Shown here piece by piece: positions 1-10,384 of a stretch of DNA of 64,000 nt. This DNA is from Piezodorus guildinii. Taxonomy: Eukaryota; Arthropoda; Insecta; Hemiptera; Pentatomidae. Position numbers and translations under genes: made by a program. A model generated the notes under the pieces. The model was not told where the DNA came from. It worked only from the letters and a program-made list of their open reading frames with translations, and made no database searches. Positions within the stretch are counted from its first letter, which is position 1; each line of letters begins with the position of its first letter. The DNA lies in assembly GCA_023052935.1 (NCBI GenBank), contig CM041295.1:105510711-105574710 (forward strand). The letters run 5' to 3'.

Positions 1-425
1 ACTTTAGGGGAAGAAAATTTAAAATATCGGCATTTAAGCCCTGTCAAACCATTTTAATCAGAATAAAACCTACATGATATTAAATTTTACATCGATATAG
101 CGAGTTTAATCAAAATCGTCGGAACCGTTTTCGAGAAAATCGAAAAAAGGTGCAAAATGCATATTATGAAGTGCCTCTTCTGGTAAGCTCATTTTGATGA
201 AAAAAGTTTTGTCACGTCTCGGGCGTATAGTTGTCTTAAATATAAAATTTCAATTTCATAGGACTTACCGTTTCCTCCCGGGAGTTACCACACACAGACC
301 TTTTTGCGGAACTTGGTTATTTGGACTCAGGGGACCCTAAAACGTGTATTTCCGTTGAAAACTGGAATTCGAAAATTTTCACGATCGCAATACTTCCCCT
401 TACTATATATAGTAAGTGAAAGTAA
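1..425 (+). repeat. Dispersed repeat family A, copy 1
   Basis: This about 450-bp sequence recurs with clear similarity at 36610-37075 and 59728-60185, at 10385-11170 (interrupted by a LINE), and inverted at 1370-1590, 24225-24625, 30640-30920 and 48900-49352. Shared landmarks are GATATAGCGAGTTTAATCAA, the phrase TTTGGACTCAGGGGACCCTA and an end like TAAGTGAAAGTA. No long reading frame is conserved, so it is probably a non-autonomous mobile element; its class is not recognised. The copy may begin left of the window. Confidence 0.75.
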
Positions 426-1169
426 TATGTATAGAATTTTACAATCAGTACAGCGCGAACAAAACAAAAAAAAAAGGAAAAAACGAAAAGAACTGAAATC
501 TTGCCTTTATATACGCTTGCAGCTCTGTTAATTTCGAAGATAGAGAAAAAAAAATCGATAGATAATTAAATTTTCGACAAAATGAAAATCCTTTAAATTA
601 TTTATTGCTTTTTATATTACTTAATTGCCTATCTACAGCTTTATAAGCAGTTATACCCTAATATTGTTATTTGGAAGTAATGACTCATAGTGTGATCATT
701 TAAAGCGTTTTATAAATGAAATATATTTTATTCATAATCATACACATAATTACTATTTATATGTGTTAATACGAAAATGGCTCTGATGACTTCGATGTAA
801 CTCGTACTACGTATTCACCCTTAAAGCCAGTAAACCTTTATATCATTATATAACGGTAAAATACTCAATCAGCGAAAAAAGTCAGGGAATAAATTACGAT
901 GAGTAGAAATTATTTACTGCACATAACCTAAAAATATGCATTTTATGATTAATTATGTATATAAGTTGATATGGATATCTAAAATATTATTAAATTCACT
1001 ACAGTAATCAGCAAATCTGATGCATATTACGAAAGATAAAACGTAGTGAACACCAATAACTACCTTAATATTATTTAATGGTAACTAATGAAATCTTCAT
1101 GAAAATTTATTGATTCATTTTTGTTTGATAAACCAAAAATTGAGAATGCATATGTATTTTTTTTCACAG
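426..1169. other. Intron 1 sequence, nothing recognised
   Basis: This is AT-rich sequence between the family A repeat and the first visible P450 exon. I looked for the missing first exon (start codon, hydrophobic anchor, donor ending in a phase-1 G) and saw none, so that exon is probably outside the window. Confidence 0.5.
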
Positions 1170-1269
1170 GTCCTCAATGGTTTCCTATCCTTGGAAATTA
1201 CTTGCTGTTCTATAATTTACGCAAGAAACTAGGATTTACACATCTTGTATGGGATACGCTGTCTAAAAG
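1170..1269 (+). CDS. Cytochrome P450 (CYP2 clan), second coding exon: proline-rich hinge
   Basis: The exon begins after the acceptor TTTTCACAG and ends before a GT at 1270. It enters in phase 1 (the first base of a Gly codon comes from the missing exon) and leaves in phase 2. It reads GPQWFPILGNYLLF and continues to DTLSKR. This is the PPGPxxxPxxGN hinge that follows the membrane anchor of microsomal P450s. The protein is a heme monooxygenase, by family knowledge anchored in the endoplasmic reticulum and fed by NADPH-P450 reductase. The assembled protein resembles the insect CYP15/303/305 group (juvenile-hormone epoxidase and relatives), but the subfamily needs a tree. Exon 1 is not in the window. 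Confidence 0.88.
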
Positions 1270-1369
1270 GTACTGTACCCAAAGCCATACTATACTTTTA
1301 ATAAATTCAGATTATATGCTTGTATAAGTTTTTTTATTATTTTACTTTCACTTAACTTTATTAAAGTGA

Positions 1370-1590
1370 CTAGTATGTGTGTGGTAAGACTAGCTCAAAA
1401 ATGATCAGTCGTAAAGAACTAAAATTTCATATTTTAAAAGCGTATGTGCTAGAGGTGTTAAAACGTCTTTTTCACTAAAAACAATGAACGAGAAGAGTCA
1501 CTTTATGTAATGAATTTTGCACATTTTTCTCAAAGACGAATTTGATTAAACTCTTCAAATGTAAACTTTAAAGGGCCTTAATATTATACA
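1370..1590 (-). repeat. Repeat family A, inverted fragment
   Basis: On the minus strand this matches the part of family A running from the TGATATTAA-like region through the TTTCATTAAA-like segments. It is a degenerate fragment in intron 2 of the P450. Confidence 0.45.
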
Positions 1591-1727
1591 TGTTTCATTA
1601 TAATTGAAATATTGTAACAAAGCTTGAATCCAATCTATTTTATTTTACCTTTTTTTCCCCCCTTCTAAAGTACCTTTAACTTAGTAAATTCCAAAAAAAT
1701 AAACATATCATCTTAAATACAAACGCT

Positions 1728-2039
1728 AAAAGTAGATGTTGGGGAGCCCGTGGCTGAGTGGCTAGCGCGCTAGTCTCTCATGCTACAGGTTGCGAGTTCG
1801 AATCCCAGCCCCGGCGGGGTTTTTATAAGGATGTAATATAATGGGGATTCACTCACAGCCTCTCCCCCGGGTATGTGAGACCCGTCAGCCAAATGGTGGC
1901 CACTCACAAAATTAGGCGTGGGGAGTGATGACTCTACACTATAAATTGCATCGTGAAACGCGAGTGTAAACTCCCAGGAGATTACACCGCGAGGCCCAGG
2001 GTCGCGCCACTGAAAACAAAAATAAAAAAAGTAGATGTT
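1728..2039 (+). mobile_element. tRNA-derived SINE (family a) with 13-bp target duplication
   Basis: The SINE body is 1741-2026. Its head looks like a tRNA, with an A box near TGGCTGAGTGG and a B box near GAGTTCGAATCC, followed by an unrelated body with CTCACAAAATTAGGCGT. It is flanked by direct repeats AAAAGTAGATGTT at 1728-1740 and 2027-2039, the signature of LINE-mediated insertion. The 3' end is A-rich. A second copy lies at 17623-18770, split by a mariner. Confidence 0.88.
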
Positions 2040-2504
2040 AGACAAATTTGATGACCGGCTTAAGGAGAAAAGAATTATTTAATTTTTATCCATATGCACC
2101 CTGTGAGTCTAATCCGGTTTCGGATCACATGAAAAAAAAGACGGAGAATCTACTGTGATTATTTGAATGCCATTTTCTTTTTTAAATCTTGTTTTTTTTT
2201 CTTCAAGAATTATTAATCTCCTTAATAATTCCTTCGTTGCATTGAATAACTTTTAAGGATTACAATATCTTGTCATCAAATTCGTTTTTTGAATTGTTGC
2301 ATTTTATTTATTATCACTCACTCACTTGGAACACCATAAATTTTATTTAAATCGAAAACAAATGTTTTTAAGATTTTTTAAAAATGCCTTACGATATAGT
2401 GGGCTACGAGGTTAACCAGTACGAGATATGGCGTATGTATATAATTTTATTTAAAATTTTTCGGGGTTTAGGTCTTTAAAAATTACTTTTTCTTAATTCA
2501 CTTT

Positions 2505-2550
2505 ATTTGACGTTTCGATCCTCCATCCTTCACGCATCCTTTTCAAAACA
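2505..2550 (-). ncRNA. Degenerate hammerhead-like module
   Basis: The minus strand reads GGATGGAGGATCGAAACGTC, preceded by a complementary GGATGCG-type segment. It ends like the GAAACGTC termini seen in other modules of this window. The CTGATGA half is degraded, so this is only a relic, perhaps of a Penelope-type terminus. Confidence 0.25.
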
Positions 2551-2603
2551 AAGAATTATTGAGATCCTGCTCACCACTCAGGCTAACTACAGGGCACTAC
2601 TAG

Positions 2604-2605
<2 letters not shown>

Positions 2606-2644
<39 letters not shown>
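2606..2644. repeat. (TA)n microsatellite
   Basis: A run of about 19 TA dinucleotides in intron 2. Confidence 0.95.
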
Positions 2645-2647
<3 letters not shown>

Positions 2648-3723
2648 TGATATATGTGGATTTCCCATGTCTCGTAAAGGCTGCACTTAAAAGAAAATGT
2701 ATTCTATTTGGCCAAGTCGAAATGCCCAGTATTGATTTGATGCTAATGCTATGAAACTATTTCAAGGAACACTTGACATTTGCTACTATGAAGCGATTTC
2801 TATCTTTAAGAGCTTTAGTCTAACAAAGCCATGAATACATTCTGGCTAAATTTAACTTTCTATTCGATATTCCTGTGGAACAATACTGTTAAAAATATGG
2901 TTTAATTTTTATAAATAACAAATTCTATTATTTGACGCATAAGCTCAGCTTTTTTTTCTTATTCGCCATGCACTGTTGTCATACACAGGCCCCAGAACCC
3001 TTCTTAGGATTCTCTTTATCTAAAATGGACGATTCCTGGGTTTTCGTCATCTTCTAGAACTCTATGGAGAACGGACCTGATTAAGGATGGTTGGAGATGG
3101 TCTTAACTACTTCCAGTTAGTTTAATTTTTCATATTTCAGAAAACAACATATTAGGCTGCAAGCCATTCATTTGTTTGTCATATTATAGAAAAATCTCCT
3201 CATGCAATAAGTTTTGAACTCTCCTACACCTTATTATGATAATATATTCAATCCATCAGACATTATAAAAATGAATAATTGGAACATGGTAATGACATAC
3301 TGCATAGAAATTACAGTAAGATAGCTGTTGAGATTTCAATCTTCGTGTCGGGCGTGTTTCAACTTCTCATGGGTGAAGCACGCAACTGAAATTCGATAGC
3401 CGGCCCACTTACCTATTTGCTTGTTTACTATTGTTACATCGCTATCGGGTTCCACTTTGGGATGTATCAGAATTACACTTTTTTTCCATCTTCGTTTCTG
3501 ATTTGATTAGATATTAATAGCCAAGTAGATATAGCATTTTGTCTGAAAAAGGAGGGGGGATTTTGATTTTTAGGCACGATGGTATGTACTAATACCCTCT
3601 TTAAAATCCTAAGGGTGCCCACATAGCGGAGCAGCAAAGCAAGGAGTTCAGATGCGAGTTGGGGATTAATGCACCAGTATTTAGAGATATTACATGAAAT
3701 TTGAGCCATTAAACAATGTTTTA
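2645..3723. other. Intron 2 sequence, nothing recognised
   Basis: This stretch of more than 1 kb has no coding signal and no match to the repeat families I could follow in this window. Confidence 0.5.
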
Positions 3724-3901
3724 ATTATTATACACTATTGTATATATTTTTATTGATTTTATTTTGTATATATGTATATTTTATTATTATTATTATATAA
3801 ATTTATAGTTTTGTATATATCGTGTGAATGTAGTATGAATGTTGTACGTTATCACTATTAAAAATGTCCTGAATTGGACAGATTGTAATATTGCTCAATG
3901 A

Positions 3902-3971
<70 letters not shown>

Positions 3972-3980
3972 ATTATACAC
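3724..3980 (+). mobile_element. 5'-truncated Jockey-like LINE, 3' UTR only, with long poly(A)
   Basis: Positions 3736-3968 hold only the 3' UTR and a poly(A) tail of about 66 A from 3903. The UTR matches the 3' end of the coding copy at 47344-48263 (shared ATATCGTGTGAATG and AAAATGTCCTGAATTGGACA, one base different). Direct repeats ATTATTATACAC at 3724-3735 and 3969-3980 mark the insertion. Confidence 0.9.
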
Positions 3981-4036
3981 GGTTTTACGAGAAATAATCT
4001 ATCCTATATATTTATTAAGAATACATAATTATTAAT

Positions 4037-4906
4037 TACAGTAAACCCTCTTTTTAACGAACACCTGTTTATAACGAACTATCGTTGCGGTCCCTTGAAA
4101 AACGAATAGAAAACTATTGCTTTCTCCTAGTTTATAACGAAAAATTCTCTTATAAAAATAAAAATAAAGAAAATAAAAACGAAAAATAAAGAAGAAAAAA
4201 ATTACGATACGTCTTAATTCCCAGTAAAGACCGGCGCTTTTCTGTCCAAATCCTTCTTACCTCTATCTCTATTCAGGCTTTTATTACTTGCTTTAATTCA
4301 AGTTTCCTACGAGGTCAAGTCAGTCTTGCTTTCCGTTTTAAGTGCGCTTCCGCTCCGTACAGTATGTCAAAGAGAAAATCAATTGATTTAAATACAAGGT
4401 TGGTGAATCTCCAAGAAGTGAATAAAAAAATTGAGTCGAAATCGAAAATTTTGGAAAAATACGGGATATCAAAATCTCTTCTATCAACGATTATGGCTAA
4501 TAAAGATAAAATCGATGCCTCCGTTGCATCTTCATCGGGATGTGCAAAAAAAAAAAAATTTTTTTGTTACTTCAGCTTTATATGGATTGCTGTGATTTTG
4601 ACATTGTAAGTACCTTTTTAAGTTTTGTATTTTGAATGATGGCTTATGTTAAAATCTTAAAGTATTATGTAAAATTTGAAATAAGATAGATATATGTACA
4701 TAGTGCATAGTTTTAACTGCTTTTGTAGTTTCTAAATAAACATGTGCCTGAAAGCGAATGTTGTATTGATAATATTTCAACCACCTGAATTTATACCAAG
4801 ACATATAACATACATACAATATATTTTTTGGATATAACGAATTCTTTTATAACGAATCGAGAATTTTTTGGTCCCTCGGAGTTCGTTAAAACGAGGGTTT
4901 ACTGTA
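4037..4906 (+). mobile_element. pogo/Tigger-type DNA transposon, internally deleted
   Basis: The element runs 4039-4904 and is flanked by TA. Its inverted ends are CAGTAAACCCTCTTTTTAAC and GTTAAAACGAGGGTTTACTG, and subterminal ATAACGAA motifs recur on both sides. It encloses a fragment of a transposase at 4364-4609. At 866 bp it is far shorter than a pogo/Tigger master copy, so it is a non-autonomous deletion derivative. Confidence 0.85.
4364..4609 (+). pseudogene. pogo/Tigger transposase N-terminal helix-turn-helix remnant
   Basis: The 81-residue frame begins MSKRKSIDLNTRLVNLQEV and contains a psq/CENP-B-N type helix-turn-helix around residues 8-50 (ILEKYGISKSLLSTIMANK). By family knowledge this module binds the transposon ends. 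After about residue 60 the frame runs into a lysine/phenylalanine-rich stretch that is not transposase, and the DDE catalytic domain is absent. It has a start codon and no upstream frame, so the N terminus is probably original. Confidence 0.75.
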
Positions 4907-5018
4907 TAAAAAAAAATAATATTATGTATATTAACGGATTATAGTTTAAGAGAAAAAATATAACTTTAGAGGTAGATATTCTAATACTTATTTTTTTATT
5001 AAATCACTAATTCAACGT

Positions 5019-5052
5019 TTCGGGATCTCACTCCCATAATCAGGACTCTACA
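5019..5052 (-). ncRNA. Hammerhead-like module, left arm
   Basis: The minus strand reads CCTGATTATGGGAGTGAG followed by ATCCCGAAACGTT. The CTGATGA box carries one change (CTGATTA), stem II would be GGGA/TCCC and GAAA follows. Stems I and III are not clear. Confidence 0.4.
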
Positions 5053-5486
5053 AGAAAAATTAACAATTACAAATTACATTAAAAAACAACTATAGTGAAG
5101 TGAATTATTAAAGCGTTTTATAAAAAATTATTATAAGCTAGGTGTCCCTTAATCTTTAATTCAGTTGAGGACAAAGATCTGAGCAATACCCTGCTCAGAT
5201 ATGATTTTTCACTTAATGACTATTTTTATTGATTTGTCTTTTAATTTTTGTATCATTGACAATCTTGCGATAAACGGATGAATTTCAAAATAGTAAAAAC
5301 TAGGTAATTTAAAAAAATTTATTTATTGCCTTAACATATTGCTATGTAACGTTGTTAATTGTTTTTTAATACCTCATATTAATTTTAAATTTTTTAGTAC
5401 GATAATTTTTAAAACGTTTTTAATAATTCACTTCACTATAGTTGTTTTTTAATGTAATTTCTAATTGTTAATTTTACTTGTAAAGT

Positions 5487-5517
5487 CCTGATGATGGGAG
5501 TGAGTCCCGAAACGTTG
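5487..5517 (+). ncRNA. Hammerhead-like module, right arm
   Basis: The plus strand reads CCTGATGATGGGAGTGAG and TCCCGAAACGTTG. It has an intact CTGATGA box, a GGGA/TCCC stem II and GAAA in the order of the conserved half of a hammerhead core. Hammerheads are known in Penelope-like termini and retrozymes. A closed stem III with a cleavage site is not evident by eye, so self-cleavage is unproven. Confidence 0.5.
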
Positions 5518-5560
5518 AATTGGTGATTTAATAAAAAATTAAGTATCTGGAAGAAATTAA

Positions 5561-5939
5561 TCAGCGTTTATGTCTATCTATAATATTATGCTAGATCTTC
5601 CGTTGATAGGAATATATTGATATAATAAAAAATATAACGTTTGCTTTTATAATGAACTGGAAGATTCATTGTAAAAGGGAGAATAAAACTCGTAAGGGTA
5701 AGTTATGGAATAAACATAAGAGCTAATCTGATTACCGCTGCTTCGCTTATACTAGAATGGAATAAAATAGAAAACACAATTTTATTCTGGGACTAGGTCC
5801 TCTAAGAATAACAGGTTCGGTACAAATGGAATATAAATATACTCTACACTACTCCCTGCGTGAAGCCCCTCTTAGCTGCATCCGGTGAGGTGCGTTCGCA
5901 TCGCTGCTCCACTATAGTGAGCGGCCTAGTTTTTCAAAC
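5561..5939. other. Intron 2 sequence, nothing recognised
   Basis: No coding region is seen. The part near 5860-5935 is more GC-rich, but I could not assign it. Confidence 0.5.
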
Positions 5940-8007
5940 CAGCGCACAGTGGTTCCAAACACACTTTTTCGGGACAAAAGTCTGCACTAGTCGTTCTAAT
6001 TAAGATATTTCAGCCATTTTAACGTAATTTTGTTCCTTAGTAAATTTACTTTTAATGGTATCATTGGAACTTTGTTAGCCCATTTATATGTCATAAAAAT
6101 ATATAGGTTTGGTCGATAATTTTAAAGAAATGTCTCAGCAACTAATTATTCCGACATATATCTTCATATATCTATATTTCCAGATTTTAAATTTGTTAAC
6201 GATCATTATTAGATAAATTTAAGAAAACTAAGGGTTTAATATAACGACTTGATGTTTATTTAAGAATTTTCAAAAAATGTCATAAAAATTAAAATTATTT
6301 TAAATATCTCAATATACGCACAACATAATAGAGTGCAAATTACATTCAAAATTTTAGTTTTGTTACTAGTTTTTACGGGCAAAGTTTCAGAACCGTTAAT
6401 TGCTAATAAATCAATTTTTGGTAGAGTACAACACATAGTTCGCTATAAAAATTTCTTCAATAGCAATACCAGGAAAAAATTGAAATGTGAAATTATGTTG
6501 ATGTCTAACTTAATTTTTTCCAAATGATAAACCATAATGAAGTACTGCACCGAACAGAGATACAATTAAAAATGTTTTGTGAAGGGATTTTTGTTATTTA
6601 TTTTCCTTAAATTGAATATATCACATGTACTTACTGTAAGGTACACAATTTATATTTCAATCCTATAATTTTAAGGTACAAACATTATTTAGTAAATGAG
6701 AAAAATGTTTTTAAAGATGGGTTTGTCACTGATAGACACCGCTGCATCCTAGTATTCAATGCCAGTTTCACTACGCGACATTGATTTGTTTTTCAGAGCA
6801 GAATTTCTCTTTCTCTCTATTTATATATTCTATCTAATCTGAAATGCTAGTTTATCATTTCAATTGTTTACCTTATAATAGGTATATTTGATATATTTAA
6901 TTTAAGGGAAATAAAAAACAAAAATACCCTTCTAAAACACATTTATAATGGTATCTCGCTTCGGGACAGTACTTCATAATGGTTTGTCATTTGGTAAAAA
7001 TTAAGTTTAAATCACTAGTTAAAATCAACATAATTTTATATTAATTTTTTTTCTGGTATTTCCATCGAAGAAATTTCTATAGTGTTGTACTCTATCTACC
7101 AATACCTAATAAATCAATTCACGGTTCGGAAACTTTGTCCATAAAAACTAGTAACAAAACTAAATGTTTGAATGTAGTTTGCACTATATTATGTCGTGTA
7201 TATATTGAGATATTTAAAATAATTTTAATTGTTATGACATTTTTTTGAAAATTCATAAAAACATCAAGTCGTTATAAAACCCCAAATTTTCTTAAACATA
7301 TCTGTTATATATAACATATATTTATTTTAATTTAAATTTAAATATGTGGAGCCGTGGATACGGCACAGATGTTTAATTAGACTGTCTATTGTTTGTTTTT
7401 TTACTCCAGCGTCAGTGTGAATTGAGATTTTGTCCCGATTGTATGTTTTTGTAGTCCCTGACGATATTTGTGATGATATACTGTTCCCGGTAACGATAGA
7501 GAGACTCAATTTTAAGAATTTAGGTTCTCCTAAGTTTTACAGGAGCTCTTAAGTTCTAGGAGCAGCTGTAGGAGGCTGCCGAGCCTGAGCGAGCCCGTTC
7601 GAGAAGACACGAAGAAGGCGACTAGGTAAGCTGCTTTCTATCTTAAATCTACTTGTAAAGCGATTTGGAGATCCCTTATTCTGGGCAGAATCTAAATTTA
7701 AAGTTTTTATTATTATTTTTATCATAAAGTCCACAACCAGAAAATTTTAATTGGTACAATTAGTACCAATATCTAATGATGGTTAACAAATTTAAAATCT
7801 GGAAATATAGATATATGTAGGAATAATTAGTTACAGAGACATTTCTCTGAAATTATCGACAAAACCTATATTTTTTTATGACCTAAAAAAAAAATGCTAA
7901 TTATACCATTGAAAGTGAATTTACTAAGAAGCACAATGACGTTATAATGGCTGATATATCTATATTAGAACGACCCGGAAAAGTGCGTTTGGAACCACTG
8001 TGCAGCG
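5940..8007. mobile_element. Transib-like DNA transposon with very long inverted arms
   Basis: The element runs 5945-8002. It starts CACAGTGGTTCCAAAC and ends GTTTGGAACCACTGTG, flanked by the identical 5-bp duplication CAGCG at 5940-5944 and 8003-8007. A CACAGTG terminus with a 5-bp GC-rich duplication is characteristic of Transib, the superfamily related to RAG1. The left arm (5945-6560) is mirrored by the right arm (6955-8002), which carries an extra block at about 7302-7770. No transposase frame remains, so this is a non-autonomous foldback copy. Without the transposase the superfamily is inferred from termini only. Confidence 0.7.
7302..7770. other. Extra block in the right arm of the Transib-like element
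   Basis: This segment has no counterpart in the left arm and is more GC-rich than its surroundings (7540-7640). It could be a nested insertion or sequence lost from the left arm. No family was recognised and the short frames on the minus strand look random. Confidence 0.4.
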
Positions 8008-8479
8008 TGCCGGGAATAGGAAACTTAAGGGGATTATTTTATAATAAGAATTTAGAGGGGGAAACTATACTGACTGCAAGGCCTGACTAATCCAGAGATT
8101 GGATGACAAGAGCAAGGTGACCTAGCAGCCTACAATTTAGATTCCGTTCGATCCGTAGGACGTTAACCCTTCCAATCAGACCTGATTACCCTTTTAGTGA
8201 TCCCTTTGTTATCCATCTCGACAACGTTAAGGGCCCCTATTCAGTTAATGATATCACTTTGATTACATACTCTTTGAAGGACACGGAATGGGGGGTTTGG
8301 TAGATCCGTCGAAATTCTCAACTCCATCCATCCTTGTTCAAGCTGAGTATCGAAAACAATGTTGTTGTTTTAAGTTTAATTTGGTTTTCTTTTCACAGCG
8401 GCTGAGTTTGCAACGGCAAGTACATTACAGAAACCATGCTGAAGATGAAGATGAACAATTACAGAAATTTAAAAAAAAT
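8008..8479. other. Intron 2 sequence of mixed composition, nothing recognised
   Basis: A moderately GC-rich stretch near 8080-8260 resembles old retroelement sequence, but no conserved motif could be read in any frame. Confidence 0.4.
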
Positions 8480-8950
8480 TCTGATTTCATAACAAAATAA
8501 TATTGTATCATTTATATGACCATCATAAGACCGATATGGAGCTATGGAGCTCTACTAAACCATCGAATTCTTCTCGTATCCAATCCTTACAATCCAAAAT
8601 CCTTCGTAATATCCTCAATTCTCCTCATTTTTTCACAAACAAACTCATTCATAAAGACCTTTATATTCCATATGTTGCTGACTTAGCCCGAACCAGGTAC
8701 CATTCCTCCATTCCCTCTCCAATCCATTAGTTCCCATCCTTGCTTCCTCTTCGATCCCTGACAATCCTCCGAGGAGTCTGAAAAGAAGATGGCCACGAGA
8801 CCTTGTTTAAAATATTTTTAGAGTGGGTTGTGGCCACTGGGTTGTGTCTCTACATGCAATTCATGACATTTTTCTATATTATCATCACATTTACTTTATG
8901 TATTTTTTGTAATACAGTTGTAGATATCAATAAATATGTTATAAAAAAAT
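8480..8950 (+). pseudogene. Jockey-like LINE relic: reverse transcriptase C-terminal end and 3' UTR
   Basis: Translation gives pieces such as SRIQSLQSKILRNILNSPHF and NKLIHKDLYIPYVADLARTR. These parallel the C-terminal region of the intact-looking copy at 47344-48263 (KRIQSFQSKVLRTIVNAPYY). Several frameshifts are present. The 3' UTR ends around 8950 with TGTTATAAAAAAATAAAA. The 5' boundary is approximate. Confidence 0.75.
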
Positions 8951-9075
8951 AAAAATATACATATTGAAAATTAAATAAGAGAACATAAATATCAATGAAA
9001 AAATATTGAAATTTAAGTTCTCTCGTGAAATGAATTATTATGTTAATTTTCAAATCTATGACTACTGTTGATTTG
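8951..9075 (-). repeat. Tc1-like MITE (family C) fragment, left part
   Basis: On the minus strand this matches the inner part of family C, whose other copies lie at 28190-28582, 34353-35458 and 46914-48363. The matching right end is at about 10015-10050, so the Transib-like element at 9087 appears to sit inside this MITE. Confidence 0.5.
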
Positions 9076-9086
9076 TATCACCGCTG

Positions 9087-9938
9087 CACACTAGGCAAAA
9101 TCACCAATTTAGGTGGACAAAAGTTTGGAATTTTCTAGTGCTTCACCTTTTTATTATTAGTTGCCAAGAATCTTAATACTAATATTTCCCGCCATACCGG
9201 GTTTACAAATAAATAGTAAATGAGTGAATCATTCCTGTTCGCACAAGTTCCTAATAACCGGCAGTGGGATTATCTTTATTCGATGGTCATTTATTGTGTT
9301 CAAGGTGTGTTTAGCTCAAAGTTATTTTGCTTTTATTTAACAATAGACATTGCTGAGACAGGTAAGGCATCATATTTCCACACTCGTTAGTGAATATACA
9401 TCGCAATTAATTTAACAACTTTTAAATGTAAGCACATATTCAATAACAAAAACTATATGACCCCCAAGCTACCCCATGGATTTATTTGTAGGATTTGTTT
9501 TATCACTCCTTCTAGTCTTTAAGTATTACAAAGAATGTTAGCGATTTTTTTACGTATTGGGTGATACATAATTTTGTTCAGACACAACACTCCGAATCAA
9601 AAGTTTTAAGAAAAATCTAAAAATCTATAATTTAAAGAGTTTCCTAAATGATATAAAATACATCTATTAGCAGGTTTCAGCCACTCCGAGCCATAATTAG
9701 ATTATTTATTTTTCCGGTGTTCTGGGATTTCAAACGTAAAATGTTGGGAAGTTTTAGATATTTGCAAATAAATTTGATGTTTGACCACTGTGCGCTCGTC
9801 CATTGTGTCTAAAAATTAATTTGTTCTTACAATTTTTTCTTATATTTTTTTCATATTTTTTTTCCGTAATCTGGAAACCCAAAGCTTAAAGATGGACAAG
9901 TTTCAGAATTTTTTCCACCTAAATCGATGTTTTCCGTG
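9087..9938 (+). mobile_element. Transib-like small element (family B), copy 1
   Basis: It starts CACACTAGGCAAAATCACC and shares its whole length with copies at 23370-24078 (inverted) and 25513-26355. The right end is degenerate, near TTTTCCGTG. It contains an internal CACTGTGCGCTCG at 9785. No coding capacity is evident. The superfamily is inferred from better-preserved sister copies. Confidence 0.6.
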
Positions 9939-10014
9939 AAATTTGTTCCAATTCATGTAAGACCAAAACAAAAATATTCGATTCAATCAAATTCATAACC
10001 ATAAAATATTAAAC

Positions 10015-10050
10015 CATAGGTGATGCAATTTCTGTTACCACGACTGTAGA
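10015..10050 (+). repeat. Tc1-like MITE (family C) right terminus
   Basis: The sequence GGTGATGCAATTTCTGTTAC followed by CACGACTGTA matches the ends at 28551, 35432 and 48332. The terminal CTG is followed by TA, as expected for Tc1/mariner ends. Confidence 0.6.
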
Positions 10051-10384
10051 TTAGGCTGTTTCGTACCGTGTTACGCTACATAAATATTATGTACTACTCT
10101 AGCGTCGTGGAGAGATTGTAAGTTTAAATCAACACTGCACATCTTCAGATGCTCAATATTTTACTTTTTAATAAAGCAGAACTTTGTATGTAAGATAACA
10201 TTTTTTCTTAGCTTTTTAACTTTATATAATAAGTATATATTACTATTATCATGTTCAGAAATAAAAATTACCTAATGAAATATTTTCCCTATTTTCTCCT
10301 TCGTTGTTTGTAAAATTCTTTCATATTGTATATTTACTCGTTTTGTGTTGACATGAAATGGTTAATATTTTTTGATCTACAAGA

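Larger units (their letters stand above)
4965..5560. mobile_element. Inverted pair of Penelope-like or retrozyme-like termini
   Basis: About 160 bp at 4970-5130 (minus strand) and 5395-5560 (plus strand) are inverted copies of each other, sharing TAATTCACTTCACTATAGTT and GAAACGTTGAATT. Each carries at its outer side a hammerhead-like core. The roughly 270 bp between them is AT-rich with no coding. The layout copies in miniature that of the Penelope pair at 51775-57315. Confidence 0.6.

Noticed and set aside
1..1169. Missing first exon of the P450
   Set aside because: Searched for a Met plus hydrophobic anchor ending in a phase-1 donor; only repeat family A and AT-rich sequence were found, so the exon was not annotated.
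1741..1815. Possible functional tRNA gene
   Set aside because: A and B boxes are present, but the stems pair poorly and the segment is the head of a SINE with a 13-bp target duplication and a second, split copy at 17623.
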